The position numbers and the translations under genes are program-made. This document shows, in pieces, positions 32,012-35,500 of a stretch of DNA of 35,500 nucleotides. Position 1 is the stretch's first letter. The number at the start of each line of letters is the position of its first letter. The notes under the pieces are model-generated. The model made no database searches and was not told the DNA's origin. It worked only from the letters and a program-made list of their open reading frames with translations. The DNA is from Fibrobacter sp. (GTDB lineage Bacteria > Fibrobacterota > Fibrobacteria > Fibrobacterales > Fibrobacteraceae): contig JAAYJH010000104.1 of the NCBI GenBank assembly GCA_012523035.1, positions 1-35,500 of the forward strand, read 5' to 3'.

Positions 32012-34382
32012 AATTCAACATTATAGGTAAGAAAGGAAATTGTGGAATCGTATTATAAATCGGAGGGTTTTGACTGGTATCATAATAAGCATAAAACATG
32101 TTTTCGTGTCCTGTTAAATTAATAATAGTCCAACTAAAATTCCATTTGTTTTCTCGCCCCATATCAATCACTTTCAGATCCAATCTAAAATAATCACTTT
32201 GCTTGCCTCCATTCCTTTTCCCTGAAACCACCACAATATCATTTGCATTTCTAGAAACGCCTAAATTATCCACTTCGTAATAGCCTATTTTTTGGGTGAG
32301 GGGCATTCCCGAGGCATATTTTAACACCAAAGAAGACCTTAAATATCGACCCGCTTTTTTATGTTTCCAAATCGATTCTTCATCTCCCTTCCAATTCAAT
32401 CCTAAATCTAATTTAAGTGCATAGGGCTGGTGCCAATTTGGAAAATACACCGTAGAATCATCATTATTCCTTAAAACACTCAAAGCTTGTGAAAAGCTCA
32501 AACCCATCAAAAAGACCCCTTGATTCTTTTGCAAAGACAGCTCATACCCCATAGAATAAGCTTCTGCATTTCCAAAATAATCCGCCAATATAAAGTCTTT
32601 CTCTTCTTCATTTTCTTTATCAGTTTCTGTGTTAAAAGTATTCAAATGCTTTTGCGTTTTATAATATCCCTCCACAGAAGCCTCCCAGTATTCTCCAATC
32701 TTTTTTTGATGAAATCCTACAGCAAACAAAAAAGAAGAAGCTGGCTTTAATTGTTTTCCACGCGAAGTAGTCACCGAAGGATAATAAAACTCATTTAAAC
32801 TCTCTTGATCAGAAAACATCACAGAATTTAAATATTGAAAATAACGACCTGCATAAAACTCTATTTTTTGCTTTGGACTGAGTTCATAAGCCAATGAGAG
32901 TCTTGGCTCAAAGCCCCAATGTTTAGAAAGAGATTGGTAGTTAGAACGAACACCATATTGCATAGAGAATTTCGGATTCACTTGATAAGCATCTGTCAGA
33001 TAAGCCACCCAATGAAACCACTTTTGAGTGTCTTTGATTTTAGTATCAAACATATGAGTCCAAAAATCAACCTCATTGTACTCTACTTCTAAACCATAAG
33101 TAAAAACATGACCTGCATGCTTATAATTATGGAGCCATTGTTTCACAGCAAAACTTTTAATATCATTTCCAAGTGATAATAAATCCAACAAATCCATGGT
33201 CTGGTAAAAATGTGAAAAAAAGACGGTATTATTATACTCTAAGTTTTCAGAAAAACGCCAACGAAAGTTCAAAGGGATCACTCGATTTCCCCAAGCCACA
33301 TCTAGCGGATCAAAAACAAGATGATCTCCTCCCCAATATGTACTCCATTTAAACTCCATATCGTCACTAAATTGGTACACAAAAGAAGACTGCAAATCTG
33401 TAAACTTATAATCTAAATCCAGATCCATTAAACCTATCTTATTAAACAAACTGATCATAGGCCCAATATAAGTACTCCTACCTGCCAACACCCAAAAAGC
33501 TTTCCCTCGGTGCCCCTCAGTGTGCACTTGTGCAGCAAAAGTACTGACTTTCACACTAGATTTAGCAAAATACTCTTCTTTCTCTGAAGAAGCCTTTCGA
33601 CTCTGCATATCCAAAACAGAACTCAAACGGTTCCCATAGGGTGCAGGAAACCCACTCTTATAAAACTTCACATCATCAATAGCTTCCACCAAAAAAGTAC
33701 TAAACAAACCAAAAAAATGAGTCGGGGAATACACCACCGCATTGTCTAATAAAAACAAATTTTGATCTGCAGCACCACCTCGAACATATATTTTGGTACT
33801 AAAATCTGAACTAGCCACCACTCCGGGCAAAGCTTGAATACTTCGAATCACATCTGCTTCTGCAAGGCCTGGCATTCTTTTAATAGACTTTGCAGACACC
33901 ACAGAAGACCCCAGCGTTCGCTTAGGCTTTCGACGAATTTGAACCAAAACTTTCTTTAACTCTGTATGGCTTTCTAACTTGGACTCCAAAAAATCTTCAA
34001 TATCTAAATCTGTATTTTCTTGAAGCTCAAAAATAGGCTCAGGAATTTTTTCTACAGAATCATCATCGTAGTGTGTCACCATCAAATTATCGGTAATCTC
34101 GGCCGCAAAAACGCTCTCCTCTCCCAAATACAAAAGCTCAAAACACTTCTCTTTTTTAGAAGCATAAACGCATAAATTCCACAAAGTATCCTTTGGCAAA
34201 ATCATTTCAAAAGGATCTCCCCAACGCACCTCTTGAATTTCTCCCGTCTCCAGCAATTCCACAGTACACAAATCATCCACAAACAAAGAATCTTTTAAAA
34301 CCCCTTTAAAATGCACCAACGAAGACTCTTCCACAGCAAAAGAAAGCGTAAAAAAACACAAAAACAACAACAAAAAGGGCAT
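31995..34382 (-). CDS. TonB-dependent outer-membrane receptor
   Basis: 795 residues: signal peptide MPFLLLFLCFFTLSFA, then a beta-rich N-terminal domain (about 20-140, CarboxypepD-regulatory-like position) and a linker. The plug (about 150-265) has RTLGSSVVSAKSIKRMPGLAEADVIRSIQALPGVV, KIYVRGGAADQNLFLLDNAVVYSPTHFFGLFS and YGNRLSSVLDMQSR. A 22-strand-type barrel follows, with aromatic girdles. It ends in YEYYF, a terminal Phe as required for BAM insertion. It heads the TonB operon, followed by its lipoprotein. The ligand is unknown; iron or a carbohydrate are both possible. No obvious TonB box was found. Confidence 0.93.
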   Translation of the reverse strand: MPFLLLFLCFFTLSFAVEESSLVHFKGVLKDSLFVDDLCTVELLETGEIQEVRWGDPFEMILPKDTLWNLCVYASKKEKCFELLYLGEESVFAAEITDNLMVTHYDDDSVEKIPEPIFELQENTDLDIEDFLESKLESHTELKKVLVQIRRKPKRTLGSSVVSAKSIKRMPGLAEADVIRSIQALPGVVASSDFSTKIYVRGGAADQNLFLLDNAVVYSPTHFFGLFSTFLVEAIDDVKFYKSGFPAPYGNRLSSVLDMQSRKASSEKEEYFAKSSVKVSTFAAQVHTEGHRGKAFWVLAGRSTYIGPMISLFNKIGLMDLDLDYKFTDLQSSFVYQFSDDMEFKWSTYWGGDHLVFDPLDVAWGNRVIPLNFRWRFSENLEYNNTVFFSHFYQTMDLLDLLSLGNDIKSFAVKQWLHNYKHAGHVFTYGLEVEYNEVDFWTHMFDTKIKDTQKWFHWVAYLTDAYQVNPKFSMQYGVRSNYQSLSKHWGFEPRLSLAYELSPKQKIEFYAGRYFQYLNSVMFSDQESLNEFYYPSVTTSRGKQLKPASSFLFAVGFHQKKIGEYWEASVEGYYKTQKHLNTFNTETDKENEEEKDFILADYFGNAEAYSMGYELSLQKNQGVFLMGLSFSQALSVLRNNDDSTVYFPNWHQPYALKLDLGLNWKGDEESIWKHKKAGRYLRSSLVLKYASGMPLTQKIGYYEVDNLGVSRNANDIVVVSGKRNGGKQSDYFRLDLKVIDMGRENKWNFSWTIINLTGHENMFYAYYDTSQNPPIYNTIPQFPFLPIMLNYEYYF

Positions 34383-34505
34383 GAACTAAATCTAGCAATA
34401 AAACTCAAACGCATTAAAAAAACAAACAAAATAATACTAAATCACTTCATTATATTCTTTCACAAAAACACCTTCTAAAACACAAAAGAAAGCTCTTTTA
34501 TAATA

Positions 34506-34531
34506 AAGTCTCACACACGCCTGGCTTTTTT
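34506..34531 (-). repeat. Dispersed intergenic repeat, copy 3 (inverted)
   Basis: Reverse complement of the copies at 17759 and 25222 (AAGTCTCACACACGCCTGGC then T6). It lies upstream of the receptor gene. With copy 2 it forms one of two inverted pairs flanking the TonB operon. Confidence 0.8.
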
Positions 34532-34573
34532 AATTCAAAGATGGAAGGTTTTAGTATTTAGAGATGGACTACA

Positions 34574-34600
34574 TTTTCTGGCACGCACTTCGACAGGCTC
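34574..34600 (-). repeat. Inverted exact copy of the 25045-25071 repeat
   Basis: 27 bases identical to the reverse complement of 25045-25071 (joins TTTTCTGGCACGCA to CTTCGACAGGCTC). It sits outside copy 3 of the other repeat, giving a nested order around the TonB operon. Confidence 0.82.
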
Positions 34601-34624
34601 AATGTAGAACTTTTTGCACCACAT

Positions 34625-34716
34625 CCTCCCAATTTTCTGGCACGCATCCCCCCGATTTTTAGGCACGCATCCTCCCAATTTTCTGACACGCATCTCCCCG
34701 ATTTTCAAACACGCAT
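34625..34716. repeat. Four tandem 23-bp units
   Basis: Four consecutive 23-base units (34625, 34648, 34671, 34694) each end in ACACGCAT or GGCACGCAT and contain (C)CCCC(A/G)ATTTT. The pattern alternates AATTTTCTG and GATTTT. The unit length is not a multiple of 3, so the open frame across them on the minus strand is a by-product. Related pieces (TTTTCTGGCACGCA) lie at 34574 and, inverted, at 25058. The gap 34383-34755 holds only this and the two other repeats. Confidence 0.85.
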
Positions 34717-34755
34717 CCCCCGTCATTGTAAGTGAAACGAGAGACGCTGTGCTCT

Positions 34756-35500
34756 TTATTTGATATTTACCCTACGAGTCTGACTTCCAATTTTAATTAA
34801 ATAATGTCCCGATTGGGGTATCGTAATATTGAAACTCGAAGAGCCTACTAGACCTTTTTTGACAACACAGCCTTGTACATCAAGGATGGTGTACAAAGAG
34901 CCGACTTTTGCATTATTAATTTGAATGTATCTAGAATGCTCTTTTACTGAGACTCCAAAACTAGCAAATGGATTGTCTTTTATCCCTAGCAAAGTAGAGC
35001 TATCAAATACAGCAATATAATTTATATCTTTTGTAGTAGGGCCTATTTCTGGAGACCATCCTACAAATTCATAATTATGAGTTGCCGAAGATTTCTTTGT
35101 TGGTGCATTTCCTGTGTATATGGGTGTTACACCGTAATCAAGTTGTTGAAGCTGTAATAAATTATTTTTAGTCATAAAATAAACATAGAATTTTTTTAAA
35201 GTCTCATTAAATTGAGCATGATAAACTACATCACTTGAAACTGGCGTAAATTCCTGGTTCCATCCTATAAAACTAAAAGTCGATGAATCTGTTGGAACTC
35301 TAGTAGGTGTACCAGCAGAGTAAATTGGAGTTGATCCATAGTCAAGTGTGCTAATCTGGAGTCTCAAATCATTATTCATAAAAGAAATTACAAAAGTTTT
35401 TATTTCATATTTTGCTTTTATAACTGTACTTTTATTGATCAAAATTTGATCTCCTGGATGCCCTACATTCGTTTCATTGATAAAAAAACCTATGAAATTA
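34756..35500 (-). CDS. Secreted protein with two InlB-type repeats and sorting-like tail, 5' part outside window
   Basis: The frame is open through 35500 (upstream residues NFIGFFINETNVGHPGDQ are visible), so the start lies outside the window and at least 248 codons are seen. Two tandem repeats of about 66 residues (FVISFMNNDLRLQISTLDYG...IGWNQEFTPV and FYVYFMTKNNLLQLQQLDYG...VGWSPEIGPT) match the InlB B-repeat/List-Bact-rpt pattern (Gly-Trp core, YxAxF end). The C-terminal block ILDVQGCVVKKGL...GHYLIKIGSQTRRVNIK resembles the sorting domains of the enzymes elsewhere in the window. It is probably a surface or secreted protein whose main domain lies upstream. Confidence 0.8.
   Translation of the reverse strand, partial: NFIGFFINETNVGHPGDQILINKSTVIKAKYEIKTFVISFMNNDLRLQISTLDYGSTPIYSAGTPTRVPTDSSTFSFIGWNQEFTPVSSDVVYHAQFNETLKKFYVYFMTKNNLLQLQQLDYGVTPIYTGNAPTKKSSATHNYEFVGWSPEIGPTTKDINYIAVFDSSTLLGIKDNPFASFGVSVKEHSRYIQINNAKVGSLYTILDVQGCVVKKGLVGSSSFNITIPQSGHYLIKIGSQTRRVNIK

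Noticed and set aside
34625-34716. CRISPR array
   Set aside because: Units follow each other with no unique spacers and only 23 bases in length; it is a tandem repeat.
34535-34726. Small minus-strand protein rich in Cys and Arg
   Set aside because: It is translation of the 23-bp tandem repeats, whose length is not a multiple of 3; no ribosome site.

Overview
The window looks like a chromosomal segment of a fibre-degrading member of the Fibrobacterota (Fibrobacter-like). This rests on a fibro-slime-domain surface protein (17903-20569), CE6, PL1, CE1 and CE8 polysaccharide enzymes carrying carbohydrate-binding modules and type-IX-secretion-like C-terminal domains, a GLUG-repeat surface protein, and Gram-negative outer-membrane machinery. 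All identifications come from reading motifs; no database search was run.

Layout. 1-395: G+C-rich, hairpin-dense sequence without a convincing gene. 396-3809 (minus): a tightly coupled pair, a four-helix membrane protein (RipA-like) followed by a GLUG-repeat secreted protein; a candidate structured leader RNA ending in a terminator hairpin lies upstream. 3810-5018: 1.2 kb without genes, holding that leader, a G+C-rich hairpin island, and a textbook sigma-70 promoter driving a candidate structured RNA with two near-identical 5' arms and one 3' arm. 5019-10851: an island of higher G+C (by eye) with a CE6 acetylesterase, a PL1 pectate lyase and a CE1-type esterase. 10852-12552: a breakpoint-like zone with a frameshifted nitroreductase and a degenerate tRNA-Arg. 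12553-14637: CE8 pectinesterase. 14796-25007: housekeeping and envelope genes (ffh, MATE exporter, fibro-slime protein, icd plus a small membrane protein, a DUF3078-like protein, pdxB). 25355-34382 (minus): an eight-gene TonB energy-transduction operon in the order TonB-dependent receptor, DUF4249-like lipoprotein, DUF3450, TtpC-type ExbB, ExbB, ExbD, TonB, TPR. 34383-35500: repeats and the 3' part of a repeat-containing secreted protein.

How the genes fit together: the enzymes at 5-14.6 kb would deacetylate xylan or pectin, demethylate and cleave pectin, and release ester-linked groups from plant cell wall. The fibro-slime and GLUG proteins are candidate adhesion or surface proteins. The TonB operon would power uptake of an unknown ligand through its own receptor and lipoprotein. 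ffh, icd and pdxB are ordinary housekeeping genes, and their low G+C suggests that the low-G+C portion is the native genome.

Most notable: (i) the promoter-driven RNA at 4409-4676 with two competing arms; (ii) the nested inverted repeats (25045-25071/34574-34600 and 25222-25248/34506-34531) that bracket the whole TonB operon; (iii) the minus-strand leader RNA at 3884-4066, where G-U pairs identify the strand; (iv) the single-base frameshift in an A8 run in the nitroreductase.
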